Counted from the stretch's first letter, positions 1 through 8,377 are shown. The stretch is 44,140 bases of DNA from JAVBUY01 sp031552735 (GCA_031552735.1 JAVBMF010000066.1:1-44140); one strand, 5' to 3'. The notes: generated by a model from the letters alone, not told the origin. Numbers and translations: made by a program.

Positions 1-31
1 CACGTGGGTTCGAATCCCACCCTCTCCGCCA
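1..31 (+). tRNA. tRNA-Ser, 3' end only
   Basis: The window opens inside a tRNA. Visible are a T-arm (GTGGG, loop TTCGAAT, CCCAC at positions 4-20), the 3' acceptor strand CCTCTCC (21-27), discriminator G and an encoded CCA. A CCTCTCC acceptor strand pairs with GGAGAGG, the usual 5' end of bacterial tRNA-Ser. The anticodon lies outside the window, so the isoacceptor is unknown. The Ser assignment rests only on the acceptor strand and discriminator. Confidence 0.75.
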
Positions 32-70
32 AAAGGCAGTCCCCTCGCGTTAGCGGGGGGATTGCCTTTT
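31..70 (+). terminator. hairpin directly after the tRNA-Ser CCA
   Basis: A long, nearly perfect stem (AAAAGGCAGTCCCCTCGC / GCGGGGGGATTGCCTTTT, loop GTTA) starts at the last base of the tRNA and ends in a TTTT run, as expected of an intrinsic terminator of a tRNA transcript. The symmetry continues outward: the tRNA end CTCCGCCA is mirrored by TGGCGGAG at 70-77, so the palindrome reaches into the tRNA acceptor strand. Confidence 0.6.
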
Positions 71-163
71 GGCGGAGGTTGCATGGAGAGATTCGAACCC
101 ACACGGACGTGAGCGCAGCGAGGGGACGGGGTTCGGCCTGCCGCCGCGCAGCGGCCATCCCAC

Positions 164-220
164 CCTCTCCGCCATCGCGAAGCCCGCCACATACGTGGTG
201 GGCTTTTGCGATGGCGGAGG
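164..220. repeat. second palindromic module bounded by tRNA-Ser-like CCTCTCCGCCA
   Basis: CCTCTCCGCCA (164-174), identical to the tRNA-Ser end at 21-31, is followed by an unrelated palindrome (175-211, loop ATAC) and closes with TGGCGGAGG (212-220), exactly as the first module does at 70-78. T-arm-like sequences flank the modules: GGGTTCG at 129-135 and ATCCCACC at 157-164 on the plus strand, separated by 21 bases where the intact tRNA has one base. Inverted TTCGAA cores lie at 92-97 and 234-239. These are probably decayed tRNA 3' ends on both strands. Nothing further was recognised from 251 to 373. Confidence 0.5.
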
Positions 221-346
221 AAGGCAGACAGGATTCGAACGGGCTGTTTTCGTCACATGGATAATGACACGCCCGCACCATATTTGCTTGTGGATGCCAT
301 CAAACGGTAAGTTGGCGGGTGCCACTTGGAAGAAGCCCCGTGCAAG

Positions 347-374
347 GCAGCGTGCGCAAAATGCACGCGCTGCT
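347..374 (-). terminator. weak hairpin at the end of the large Cys-rich gene
   Basis: GCAGCGTGC and GCACGCGCTGC form an imperfect stem with a two-base bulge, immediately after the stop codon of the minus-strand gene. There is no U-run, so termination is uncertain. Confidence 0.3.
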
Positions 375-3300
375 CAAGTTTCCGGGTTGCCGATCAGCGT
401 GGGCCTGCCCAGCGTACCGATGGTAGCGGTGTTCCAGACGCTTGTCGTGTTCCAGCCAAGCGCGGTGATGACCGCGAGCAGGTTGGCCGGGTCCATGCTC
501 TGGCCATCCAAACCGTTGGGATCGCTGACCGGCGTAACCGGCACGCCGCCGGAGAGCAGGGTCATCGCGCTGTTGGCGTGGTTCTGGGCGAGCGTCGCGC
601 CGTTGACCAGCTGCCCGCAAACCCTGTGCACCACGCCGCCCGCGTTGGTGGCGACCGCCGAAGGACCCAGCGCGATGCTACTTTGCATGCTGGCCGCGCC
701 TGCCGCGTTGTTTTCCAGTGTGCCGACGAGGCCGGAGACGACGGGAGCGCCGGTGGCCGAACCCGACGCATAGCAGCGGCTGACCGACGTGCCGAGGCCA
801 TGCCCCAGCAGCGCGCCATACTGCGTGCCGCCGCCGCTGCTGTTCCCGGTCGCGTAACTGTCCCGGATGATCGTTGGGTTGGCGCACAGGCCCGCCAGCG
901 CACCGACCTCCGACTGCCCGCTCGCTACCGCGTTGCCTGTCGCGAAGCATTGGTCGATCAGCCCGTAGGCGCAGTTGCCGCTGAAGCCGCCAGTGCCGTT
1001 GTTGGCGCTGCCCGACCCGGCGGTGCTGGTCGCGCTGCCGTGCGCTTGGCACTGGAAGAACTGTAACGAGGGATTGAGCGGATCACCCGGTGCGGGCGCG
1101 TCGGAGTTGCCGTTAAAGCCGCCGACGCGGATCGATGCTTGCGCGTTGCCGTCGGCACGGCAGCGGATATATCGGGTGCTCGAGGAGCGGCCAACGAAGC
1201 CGCCGGTTTCCTGCGTGGTGGCGATCGCGTTGGCGGTGGTGGTGCAGTCGGTCACGAACAGGATCGGCGTGGTGGGCGCGGGCGAGAGGCCTTGCAGCCC
1301 GAGGTATCCGGCAAAACCACCGTTGACGCCCGCAGAGGAGGGGCCGTTTGCCGCAATGGTGGAGGCGGTGCAGTGGCAATCGCTGAGAAAGGTTGTGCCG
1401 CCGCCGCTCATAACCTGCATCGCGCCGATTACGCCGCCCATCGACGCGACGCGCCCGGTGACGTCCACGCCGCAGCGGACATTCGTATAGCTGCTGCCCG
1501 CGGCGCGCACTTCGGTGGTGCCGAAGGCGCCGCCCAGCCGGTTGTTGCCGTAGATGGCGCCGCTCTGCACTGCGGCGTTCGCGACGGCCAGCGGCGCGGT
1601 CAGCGTCGTAAAGCCGATGAGCCCGCCTTGATGCGCGGCGGTCGTCGGCGGATTGGGCTCGTTGATCTGGATTTGCACGACAGTCAGATCCGTCAGGTTG
1701 GAGGGGACGCTGCACGCAAACAGGCCGATCATGCCGCCACAGTTCGCGGCAAGGAAGCTGTAGACGCCGTTTGTCACGAGCACATTGGCCATCCGGCTCA
1801 GCCCCGCGCTGACCACGCCGATCACACCGCCCTGGTTTTGATAGCCGGTGACCTCCGCCTCGGCAATCGACACATCGGCGACCGTAGCCGAAGCCCCGGC
1901 CTGATTCAGCAGGCCGATCAGCCCGCCGGCATTGATCGACTGCGGCGTGATTTCGGCGGTTATCAGTTGCGTGGCGACGATGCGCTCGACGGTCACCGCG
2001 CCCTCCAGCACACCGGCCATGCCGCCGACGTAGCCGAGGTTGCTGCCAGCGCCAGCGCGTCCGCCTGCGGCGCGGCCCGGCTCCAGCCGGATGTCGCGGA
2101 GGATGCCGCCCTGCAGGTAGCCCACCAGCGTGCCGATCTTGCCGGTTTGGGCGGTGTTGGCCGTGCCGGTGAACAGCGCCTGCGAAAAGCTGTTGGTCAG
2201 GGTGAACCGTTCCAGCGTCACACCGCGCGCTTGGCCGAAAAGCCCGCGCACCAATACCGGGTTTTCTGTGGTGGCGACTGCGTTGATGGTCAGGTTGCTG
2301 ACGGTGGTGCCGCCCAGCGGGGTCTGCGCGATGCCGGTGAACACGTGCTCGCCGGAAAGCGGCGGCTCAATCAGCCCGGCATCCACGTTGCCGATAGGCC
2401 GCCAACCGTTGCCGTCCCATGCGGGCGGGTAGTTGACCAAGTTGAACGCGCTGTCCAGGCTGTAAACCAGCGCAAGGCTGTCGGACATGCCGTGCACGCC
2501 GCCGGTCTGGTCATAGAGCGCCTGCATGCCCTCGATATTGTCCAGAATGCGCGCGTTCTCGGTCACGCCCGCCCGGTTGCCGGGATTCCCTTGGGTCAGA
2601 TCGGGATAGAACGCCATCTCCGCCGGGGTGCACATGCGCACAAAGAAGGGATCGCCAGCGACGCCGTCGCCCGAGGCGAAGGGCATGCCAATCGCCGACT
2701 CGAACAGCGTCAGCACGCCGGTCGAACGTCCCTCGCTGGTCACGCCCACTGCGTAAATGTTGTAGTTAAAGCCGTCCATCACGCCAGTCTCCAGCGGCAG
2801 CGGGGTGATGCCCTCCTTGCCGCTCAGCACGAAGGGGAAGGTCTGCGTGACGGCGGTCAGCGCGCGCGTGAACCGGCCGCGCACCGCGTTGCCGGTGGTC
2901 AAGGTGGCGGAATCGTTATATCCGATAACCTCCGCTGCGGTGGGAACGGGCTGGCCGGGGGTCAGCAGCAGGTAATAGATCGACAGCGTGGTGTTGGGTG
3001 AGGCCGAGCCGGTCATGACCATGTCCACCGTCCGGAAAACCGCGCCGCGCACCAACGAGATCAGGTTCACGTTCAGGAAGCTGGTGTCCACCGTGAAGAC
3101 CGAAAACGTGCGCGAGGCGTCCGTCGGGTTGCACAGGCCGCCCAGTTGGGTGGCGACGATGGTATAGGTGCCGTCCGGCAGGTCGCTCGGTGATTGCACG
3201 CCCCATTCGCCATCCTCAAACAGCGTGGCGATTTCGCAAAAAATGGTTGTGCCGACACTGTTCAGCACGCATACCTGCACTTGGCTGCCGGGAACGCCGC

Positions 3301-4105
3301 GCCCCGCGATGGAGGGTCTGGAGGAGGCGATCACCTCGTTGAGCGCCGGCGAATCGATAGGCGGCGGTGGGCAGGCGGGGTATACGACGTCGAAGCAGGT
3401 TTCATCCTGCGGCGGGTTGGGGCTTTGGCTGTCCGGGCACCGGAGCACGGCGCGCACGCAATGGCGACCCTGCGTCCAAGGCGGGTTGGGTTCGTAGATC
3501 CAGTTGCCATCCGCGCCGATCGGCACCCGGCCAACGGATACGCCATCGATAAAGAGCTCCGCTTCGCAGCCGGGCTCGCCCGTGCCGGTGACGGGGTCTT
3601 CCGGATCGGCGGTGCCGCCATCCTCCGGGCCGGTGATGTGGATTTTCGGCTCCTCTGGAACGGTGAAGCACGAGGTATCCTCCGGCGCGCCCGCGCCCGG
3701 GTCGCCGGGGCAGCGCAGGATCGCGCGCACGCAATGGCGGCCGCCGGTCCACGGCGTCGGCGGCTGGTACAACCAATTGCCGTTCGCGTCGGTGGGAACC
3801 GACCCGGCAAAGCGTCCGTCGATGTACAATTCAACGCAGCAACAGGGCGTGCCCCGGCCGGTGACGGGATCGCCCGGATTGGCAGTACCACCGTTCTGTG
3901 GGCCGGTAATTCGGATATCGCGGCAAGGGGGACAGTTGCACGGCCGGCAAGAAGCATTGCAGCAACCGGGATAGGTGCTGCATCGGGGAATAGACTGGAC
4001 GCAGACAGGCGACGGCAGGCAGCCCATGATCCTTTGGCAGGAAGGGGGACAGCAACCGTTTGTTCTGCGCAGATTGGATATTGTGCGGTTGCGACGCATC
4101 AGCAT
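374..4105 (-). CDS. large leaderless Cys-rich protein with Ig-like modules and GLUG-like repeats
   Basis: About 1243 residues, function unknown. No signal peptide is visible. Residues about 18-65 are Cys-rich (CCPPSC, CC, CRPCNCPPC). Two near-identical bacterial Ig-like modules follow (ITGPQNGGTANPGDPVTG and ITGPEDGGTADPEDPVTG), then a third Ig-like segment. The C-terminal half holds about a dozen glycine motifs of the GLUG type (for example AGGLIGLL, QGGVIGVV, CGGMIGLF, TGGFVGRS), a repeat family found in surface proteins. The ATG at 4105 is chosen because AAAGGAGG lies nine bases upstream. The in-frame ATG at 4132 falls inside the putative promoter -10. The combination suggests a spore coat or exosporium protein cross-linked through cysteines (inference). 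A cell-surface adhesin is the alternative, but no export signal or anchor is seen. Confidence 0.7.
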   Translation of the reverse strand: MLMRRNRTISNLRRTNGCCPPSCQRIMGCLPSPVCVQSIPRCSTYPGCCNASCRPCNCPPCRDIRITGPQNGGTANPGDPVTGRGTPCCCVELYIDGRFAGSVPTDANGNWLYQPPTPWTGGRHCVRAILRCPGDPGAGAPEDTSCFTVPEEPKIHITGPEDGGTADPEDPVTGTGEPGCEAELFIDGVSVGRVPIGADGNWIYEPNPPWTQGRHCVRAVLRCPDSQSPNPPQDETCFDVVYPACPPPPIDSPALNEVIASSRPSIAGRGVPGSQVQVCVLNSVGTTIFCEIATLFEDGEWGVQSPSDLPDGTYTIVATQLGGLCNPTDASRTFSVFTVDTSFLNVNLISLVRGAVFRTVDMVMTGSASPNTTLSIYYLLLTPGQPVPTAAEVIGYNDSATLTTGNAVRGRFTRALTAVTQTFPFVLSGKEGITPLPLETGVMDGFNYNIYAVGVTSEGRSTGVLTLFESAIGMPFASGDGVAGDPFFVRMCTPAEMAFYPDLTQGNPGNRAGVTENARILDNIEGMQALYDQTGGVHGMSDSLALVYSLDSAFNLVNYPPAWDGNGWRPIGNVDAGLIEPPLSGEHVFTGIAQTPLGGTTVSNLTINAVATTENPVLVRGLFGQARGVTLERFTLTNSFSQALFTGTANTAQTGKIGTLVGYLQGGILRDIRLEPGRAAGGRAGAGSNLGYVGGMAGVLEGAVTVERIVATQLITAEITPQSINAGGLIGLLNQAGASATVADVSIAEAEVTGYQNQGGVIGVVSAGLSRMANVLVTNGVYSFLAANCGGMIGLFACSVPSNLTDLTVVQIQINEPNPPTTAAHQGGLIGFTTLTAPLAVANAAVQSGAIYGNNRLGGAFGTTEVRAAGSSYTNVRCGVDVTGRVASMGGVIGAMQVMSGGGTTFLSDCHCTASTIAANGPSSAGVNGGFAGYLGLQGLSPAPTTPILFVTDCTTTANAIATTQETGGFVGRSSSTRYIRCRADGNAQASIRVGGFNGNSDAPAPGDPLNPSLQFFQCQAHGSATSTAGSGSANNGTGGFSGNCAYGLIDQCFATGNAVASGQSEVGALAGLCANPTIIRDSYATGNSSGGGTQYGALLGHGLGTSVSRCYASGSATGAPVVSGLVGTLENNAAGAASMQSSIALGPSAVATNAGGVVHRVCGQLVNGATLAQNHANSAMTLLSGGVPVTPVSDPNGLDGQSMDPANLLAVITALGWNTTSVWNTATIGTLGRPTLIGNPET

Positions 4106-4129
4106 GAGAGAGAACCTCCTTTTCTCTTT

Positions 4130-4156
4130 CATCTTATGCAGGCAGCGTACGTTGGT
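4130..4156 (-). promoter_or_regulatory. sigma-K-like promoter of the large Cys-rich gene
   Basis: Read on the minus strand: AC, 16 bases, then CATAAGATG. The Bacillus subtilis sigma-K consensus is AC-N16/17-CATANNNTA, so there is one mismatch (TG for TA). From CATA to the AGGAGG of the Shine-Dalgarno is 14 bases, the same as at the dockerin gene (37697-37723). The motif is short, so the call depends on the repeated architecture. Confidence 0.45.
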
Positions 4157-4295
4157 TTTTTATATTGAAGCTGATGAGATGCTCGGTTGGCAAGCAGGGT
4201 GTGTTTATGCAAAAGGCCGTCGCCTCGCGATTGTGCGGGAAGCGGCGTTTAGCAGCCAATGAACACGACAAAAGTGCGTTTTGGCGGGGTATAGG

Positions 4296-4321
4296 AAAAC
4301 GCTCGGCGGTCGGCCGGGCGT
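4296..4321 (-). terminator. terminator after the DMP19-like gene
   Basis: On the minus strand ACGC-C-CGG pairs with CCG-A-GCGT across a seven-base loop with one mismatch, followed by TTT. It lies about 30 bases past the stop of the DMP19-like gene. The remainder of 4157-4350 shows nothing recognisable. Confidence 0.45.
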
Positions 4322-4350
4322 TCTATAGGTAGCGCGTGGTGGGCGTGCGA

Positions 4351-4893
4351 TCAACGTGTAAACTGGCCTCTTTTGGCCATTACATAGTTGTAATTCAACG
4401 CCACCAAATCATCGGGGCAAGAACAAAAATCCGTGTCACATTGGCGCAGGACAGCTTCTATTTCGTCTGTAAAGGCGCTATCCAATAGCGCTTCTCGTTC
4501 ATCACGATTTTTGGGCAAGGCTCCCCCGAAAGCGGCAAGCGCCTTATCGCATAGATCGGCGGTTTTATATGCGCCGATATCACGCAAGGCGGCGGCAATG
4601 TCATTGGCAAAGTCACCGCTGCTATTATAATAATACTGAGAAAAGCCTCCGTTATTCACTTCACTTTCAAGTTGAAAAATGAGGTAGAATGTTTTTTCCG
4701 CACCTGATAAATTCCCAATATTCTCGCCATAATTGCTTTTTTTGCATAGCCACCCGTTTAATGCGACAAGCAAGTTGTTCTTGATGTCCATGCGCCATAT
4801 GTCGTCGAAGTCGGTTTCCCACAAAGCATGAAAATCATTCACCGATGCTTTGACTTGCTTTTTTAGCCTTAGTTTTTGGATGAAATGGAACAT
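4351..4893 (-). CDS. DMP19-family (DUF4375-like) protein
   Basis: 180 residues. The segment SEVNNGGFSQYYYNSSGDF with the later AAFGGALPKNRDEREALLD matches the DMP19/DUF4375 pattern (an E-x-NNGGF-x-Q-Y/F core, then a conserved P-x-D/N segment). The family was named from a DNA-mimic protein of Neisseria, but most bacterial members have no known role. The ATG at 4893 is preceded by AGAAGGAGAAC. A longer reading frame runs upstream but would overlap the kinase gene and has no Shine-Dalgarno. The gene is visibly richer in A and T than its neighbours, consistent with recent acquisition. It lies 79 bases downstream of the hybrid kinase on the same strand. Confidence 0.65.
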   Translation of the reverse strand: MFHFIQKLRLKKQVKASVNDFHALWETDFDDIWRMDIKNNLLVALNGWLCKKSNYGENIGNLSGAEKTFYLIFQLESEVNNGGFSQYYYNSSGDFANDIAAALRDIGAYKTADLCDKALAAFGGALPKNRDEREALLDSAFTDEIEAVLRQCDTDFCSCPDDLVALNYNYVMAKRGQFTR

Positions 4894-4972
4894 GCTTGTT
4901 CTCCTTCTTATATATAGAAATTCTGCATGCATGATAGCTTGCCATCTCGTGAAGAGACAGCGGCTTTTGCGT

Positions 4973-7315
4973 CTATTCCAACAGGTCTGACAGCATGGTG
5001 CACACCTTGGGATACCATTGCGTGAGGTCCAGCAAATACATGCGCGCGTATTGGTACGTCTTTTGCCGGATGCACTCGGACACATTCTTGGCAAAAGCGG
5101 TCACCGCGCCCATCACCAGCTCACCAGACAGCGTGGTAAAGGCGTCCAGCGCCTCCAGCGCGGCGGGGTAATTGCTGGTGGCCATCGCGCCGTTGAGCGC
5201 GAAGTACGCCATGCCGCGCAGGAACTCGTCGCACTTTGCCTCTAGCTTGGAGATGTCGCCGCTCTGGTTTTCCAGCGCCTGCGCAAAGTCAAACTGCCCT
5301 TCGTCGTAATCGGCGGCGGTGATGCCGCTGCGGAAATGGCGCACGTTTTTTGCCTTTTCAGCAGGTTCTGCTGTATCGCGATGGCCGCGCAGCAGTCCGC
5401 TCATGACAGTCAGCATTTCATTGATGTTGACCGGCTTGCCAATGTGCGCGTTCATGCCGGTGGCCAGCGAACGCCGCACGTCCTCCTTGAACACATTGGC
5501 GCTCATCGCGACAATCGGCACCTGGCCATGCGGCGGCGGCAACGCGCGGATCTGTTTGGTGGCTTCATAGCCGTCCATCACTGGCATTTGGATGTCCATC
5601 AGGATGATATCGTACAGCGTGTTCGAGGCTTTCTCCAGCGCCTGACTGCCATCGGTGGCCTCGTCGAACACAATGCCGGTGCCCGACAGCAACTCATCGA
5701 CAATCATGCGGTTGACCTCCAAGTCATCGGCCACCAACAGGCGTTTGCCGGTGAAGAGCTTCTTCACCGACTCCGTGCTGACCGTGCCTTCTTCCTCCTG
5801 CGATACGTAGTCGGACTCGTCGGCGATCGGCAGCGTCAGGTCAAAGGCAAAGGTCGAGCCCTCGCCATAGGTAGAGGTGACCTCCACATCGGACTGCATC
5901 AGGTTGATCAGGCGCTTGCTGATCACCAGCCCCAGGCCCGTGCCGCCATATTTGCGGGAGATTGAGCCATCGGCCTGCGTGAAGGGGCTGAACAGGCGGT
6001 CGAGCTGCTCGGGCGTGATGCCAATGCCGCTGTCGCGCACCGCAAAGCGCAGCATGGCCGCCTTGGCGTCGTGCGAGAGGCACTGCACATCCAGGTGGAT
6101 GGCGCCGTGATCGGGCGTGAACTTGACCGCGTTGGACAGGAAATTGAGCAGCACCTGTGAAATGCGCAGCGCGTCGCCGCTAAGATAGGCTGGGATGTCC
6201 GGATCGACCTTTGTGACAAAGTCAATGTGCTTTTCCTGCGCTTTAGGGCTGATGAGCAGCGCGATTTTGCGGATCATCTCGGTGACGGTGAAGGCTTCGG
6301 GGCTTAACTCCAGCTTGCCTTCCTCGATCTTCGAGAGATCCAGAATGTCGTTGATCAGCCCGAGCAGATGCTTCGATGATAGCTTGATGGTGTCGATGCA
6401 GCCCTTGAGCTTGTCCACCTCGGTCACTTTTTCGGAAATCTGCGTCATGCCGATGATCGCGTTCAGCGGCGTGCGCATCTCGTGGCTCATGCGCGAGAGA
6501 AACTCGCTCTTGGAGCTATTGGCAGCCTCGGCGGCAAACATCGCTTCCTGCAGGTTCTTCTCCAGCGCTTTTTGCATGGAGATGTCTACAAAGGTATCGA
6601 CCAGATAAGGGGTTGCGCCGATCTGGATGCGTGTGCCGGTCTTGATGATGGGCACCGATGTGCCGTCCGAACGCTCGATGCAGCGCTCGAAGAGCAAAAA
6701 CTTGTCGGTCTGATGGATGTGCGGGCACATATCCAATGAGCGGTGGCACAGCACGTCGTAGCACTTTTGGCCTACCAACGGCGCATCGCTCAGGCCAAGC
6801 AACTCTTTGGTGTATTCGTTGCTCATCTCGATGGTGTGGTTTTCCATGTTGATCAGCACAATGCCGATGCGCGCCGAGTCCATCACCTTCTGGAACATAT
6901 CCATGCTCTTGCGCAGCTGCTCGTTGACCTTCGATAGTTCGTCCACATCGCGCATGATGGCGACCGTGCCGTACTCCTCACCATCCTGACCATAGATCGG
7001 AAACACCGTCATTTCCACCGTGATGGGCGAGCCGTCCTTGTGGCGGATGTAGCTGATGCCGCGCCAATAGCCGTCGCGAAAAACCGCCGGCTGGATCTGC
7101 GTGCGCGCGATCTCGTCGGCCTCGGGGGTATGCAGTTCCTCGGTGCGGAGGATGTTGGGCCGCTCATGTTCCTCATAGCCCATCATCCGGTACGCGGCAG
7201 GATTGAAATAAATGATATCGCGATTGACATTGGCGATCGAGATAAAGTCCCGATAGCAATCGAGCAGGGATGCCTTGATTCGATCCATGGTCACATCGTC
7301 GATGTTCTGCTGCAT
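4973..7315 (-). CDS. hybrid sensor histidine kinase (PAS-PAS-HisKA-HATPase-REC)
   Basis: 780 residues, no membrane segment, so a cytoplasmic sensor. Order: PAS about 10-125; second PAS about 140-250; HisKA with phospho-acceptor His near 278 (SHEMRTPLNAI); HATPase with N box (LLNFLSNAVKFT), DSGIGI and GTGLGL; receiver domain with phospho-acceptor Asp near 574 (ILMDIQMPVMDG); and a helical tail of about 120 residues. The tail sits where an HPt domain is usual, but no AHxLKG-type motif is visible. The second PAS carries a Cys cluster (KCYDVLC, then DMCPHIH) that could bind metal or a redox cofactor (inference). The ATG at 7315 has AGGAG five bases upstream. It probably forms an operon with the XRE regulator, the gap being 29 bases. 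Confidence 0.9.
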   Translation of the reverse strand: MQQNIDDVTMDRIKASLLDCYRDFISIANVNRDIIYFNPAAYRMMGYEEHERPNILRTEELHTPEADEIARTQIQPAVFRDGYWRGISYIRHKDGSPITVEMTVFPIYGQDGEEYGTVAIMRDVDELSKVNEQLRKSMDMFQKVMDSARIGIVLINMENHTIEMSNEYTKELLGLSDAPLVGQKCYDVLCHRSLDMCPHIHQTDKFLLFERCIERSDGTSVPIIKTGTRIQIGATPYLVDTFVDISMQKALEKNLQEAMFAAEAANSSKSEFLSRMSHEMRTPLNAIIGMTQISEKVTEVDKLKGCIDTIKLSSKHLLGLINDILDLSKIEEGKLELSPEAFTVTEMIRKIALLISPKAQEKHIDFVTKVDPDIPAYLSGDALRISQVLLNFLSNAVKFTPDHGAIHLDVQCLSHDAKAAMLRFAVRDSGIGITPEQLDRLFSPFTQADGSISRKYGGTGLGLVISKRLINLMQSDVEVTSTYGEGSTFAFDLTLPIADESDYVSQEEEGTVSTESVKKLFTGKRLLVADDLEVNRMIVDELLSGTGIVFDEATDGSQALEKASNTLYDIILMDIQMPVMDGYEATKQIRALPPPHGQVPIVAMSANVFKEDVRRSLATGMNAHIGKPVNINEMLTVMSGLLRGHRDTAEPAEKAKNVRHFRSGITAADYDEGQFDFAQALENQSGDISKLEAKCDEFLRGMAYFALNGAMATSNYPAALEALDAFTTLSGELVMGAVTAFAKNVSECIRQKTYQYARMYLLDLTQWYPKVCTMLSDLLE

Positions 7316-7344
7316 ATACGCTCCTTGCAAAATGTTTGCTTGGG

Positions 7345-7560
7345 TTAGACTGCCTCATCCAGAGAGATGACCTCGGCGATGTCGGGCAGGCTGCAATGCA
7401 GCGCGCAGCAGATCCTGGCCAGCACATCGGTGCTGACGGTTCTGTTTTTGGCCAGTTTCGCTATGGTGGCCTGCGATAGGCCGGTCGCCTCGCGCAGATC
7501 CTTTTTCAGCCAATCCTTGTCGATCAGCAGCTTCCATAGCTTTTTGTAGCTGATGTACAC
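7345..7560 (-). CDS. small XRE/Cro-type helix-turn-helix regulator
   Basis: About 71 residues. YKKLWKLLIDKDWLKKDL, then TGLSQATIAKLAKN as the recognition helix-turn-helix, and VSTDVLARICCALHCSLPDI, a typical compact Cro/C1-type DNA-binding domain that fills the whole protein. The start is uncertain. The ATG at 7590 has no Shine-Dalgarno and lies only a few bases after the predicted transcription start. The GTG at 7560 follows GGTGAG and begins where related proteins begin. As first gene before the kinase it may control its own promoter. Confidence 0.75.
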   Translation of the reverse strand: MYISYKKLWKLLIDKDWLKKDLREATGLSQATIAKLAKNRTVSTDVLARICCALHCSLPDIAEVISLDEAV

Positions 7561-7604
7561 GATTCTCACCACGCTTACAATAAATTCCATGATGTGTGTA
7601 GGAA

Positions 7605-7633
7605 ATTATTGCATACACCGTCGCGAATGTCAA
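7605..7633 (-). promoter_or_regulatory. sigma-A promoter of the regulator-kinase operon
   Basis: On the minus strand TTGACA (7628-7633), 17 bases, AATAAT (7605-7610). The -35 matches consensus and the -10 matches five of six. Predicted transcription start is near 7598. Confidence 0.65.
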
Positions 7634-7654
7634 CATTTCTTCGCGATTGCGAAG
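7621..7654. promoter_or_regulatory. candidate operator palindromes at the regulator promoter
   Basis: CTTCGC-GATT-GCGAAG (7639-7654) is a perfect inverted repeat just upstream of the -35. AATGT-CA-ACATT (7627-7638) is a second inverted repeat covering the -35. Dyads like these are typical binding sites of dimeric XRE regulators, which suggests autoregulation by the adjacent gene (inference). Confidence 0.4.
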
Positions 7655-7721
7655 ATTAAATCGGGGTTAAGCACGGGGGGGGAGGATTAGCAGAGGCATG
7701 CGCATATTCAATTGCGACAGT

Positions 7722-7747
7722 GAGGGCGGCGCAACTGCTTCGCCCTC
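7722..7747 (-). terminator. hairpin after the KDPG aldolase pseudogene
   Basis: GAGGGCG (7722-7728) and CGCCCTC (7741-7747) form a perfect seven-base stem a few bases beyond the aldolase stop. There is no U-run, so it is only a candidate. Confidence 0.35.
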
Positions 7748-7751
7748 TTGC

Positions 7752-8377
7752 CTACGCTTTCAATTCCGCCATCGCCGCCAGATATGCTTTTGCGCGCGTG
7801 GCGATGGCGGCCTTCATGGAGGGATCGGCGCCCCTCGGGATAAGATCGGATCCCAGCCCAAAGAACCGGCAACCCCGGTGATAATAATCTGCGATATTTT
7901 CTACGCTGACACCGCCCACACCGATAAACTCGGCACGCGGGAACGGGCCTTTGACATGCTTGATGAAGTCCGCCGGAATATCCGCGACGGGAAAAAGCTT
8001 GAGCTGCGTGATGCCCATGTTGAGGGCCTGCATGATGTCGGCGGGAGAAAAGACACCCGGGAAAACCTGCGCTCGCTTTTGCAGCATATAGGCGATGAGC
8101 TCTTTGTCGAACGCGGGCGTGATGAGGTACGTCGCCCCTGCGTTCAGCGCCCGATCGACGAGGTCGGGCCGCAGCACCGTACCGGCGCCCAAGGACAAAT
8201 CCTTGCCGAACCGCGTGGCCAGTTCCTCAATGCAGCGCAGGCCCTCTTCCTCTTCACGAGCGATACTTCCATATAGCGCATGCCGCACGCAAGCAGCGTT
8301 TCGGCCACAAAAGCGATGTTCTCCCTTTGCACGCCCCTCGCGATGGCGATGAGGTCTCCATGTTGCAGCGTGATCAT
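7752..8377 (-). pseudogene. KDPG/KHG aldolase, interrupted by a frameshift
   Basis: Together two reading frames encode a class I 2-keto-3-deoxy-6-phosphogluconate (or 4-hydroxy-2-oxoglutarate) aldolase, which cleaves KDPG to pyruvate and glyceraldehyde 3-phosphate. The first frame starts at ATG 8377 (AAAGGAG upstream) and carries the active-site Glu segment MRYMEVSL. The second carries GAGTVL, the Schiff-base Lys in QLKLFPVADI, and GVGGVS. The frames join near 8252-8268. The total length is 626 bases, one short of 209 codons, as expected from loss of a single base in a family of about 205-215 residues. It is either a recent pseudogene or a sequencing or assembly error. Confidence 0.8.

Noticed and set aside
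4..773. Open reading frames with WRDSNPHGRE-like sequence over the left edge
   Set aside because: They are translations of tRNA T-arm and palindrome sequence, and extend antisense into the large Cys-rich gene; no Shine-Dalgarno.
4973..5300. C-terminal HPt domain of the hybrid kinase
   Set aside because: The tail is helical, but no HPt-type His motif is visible.
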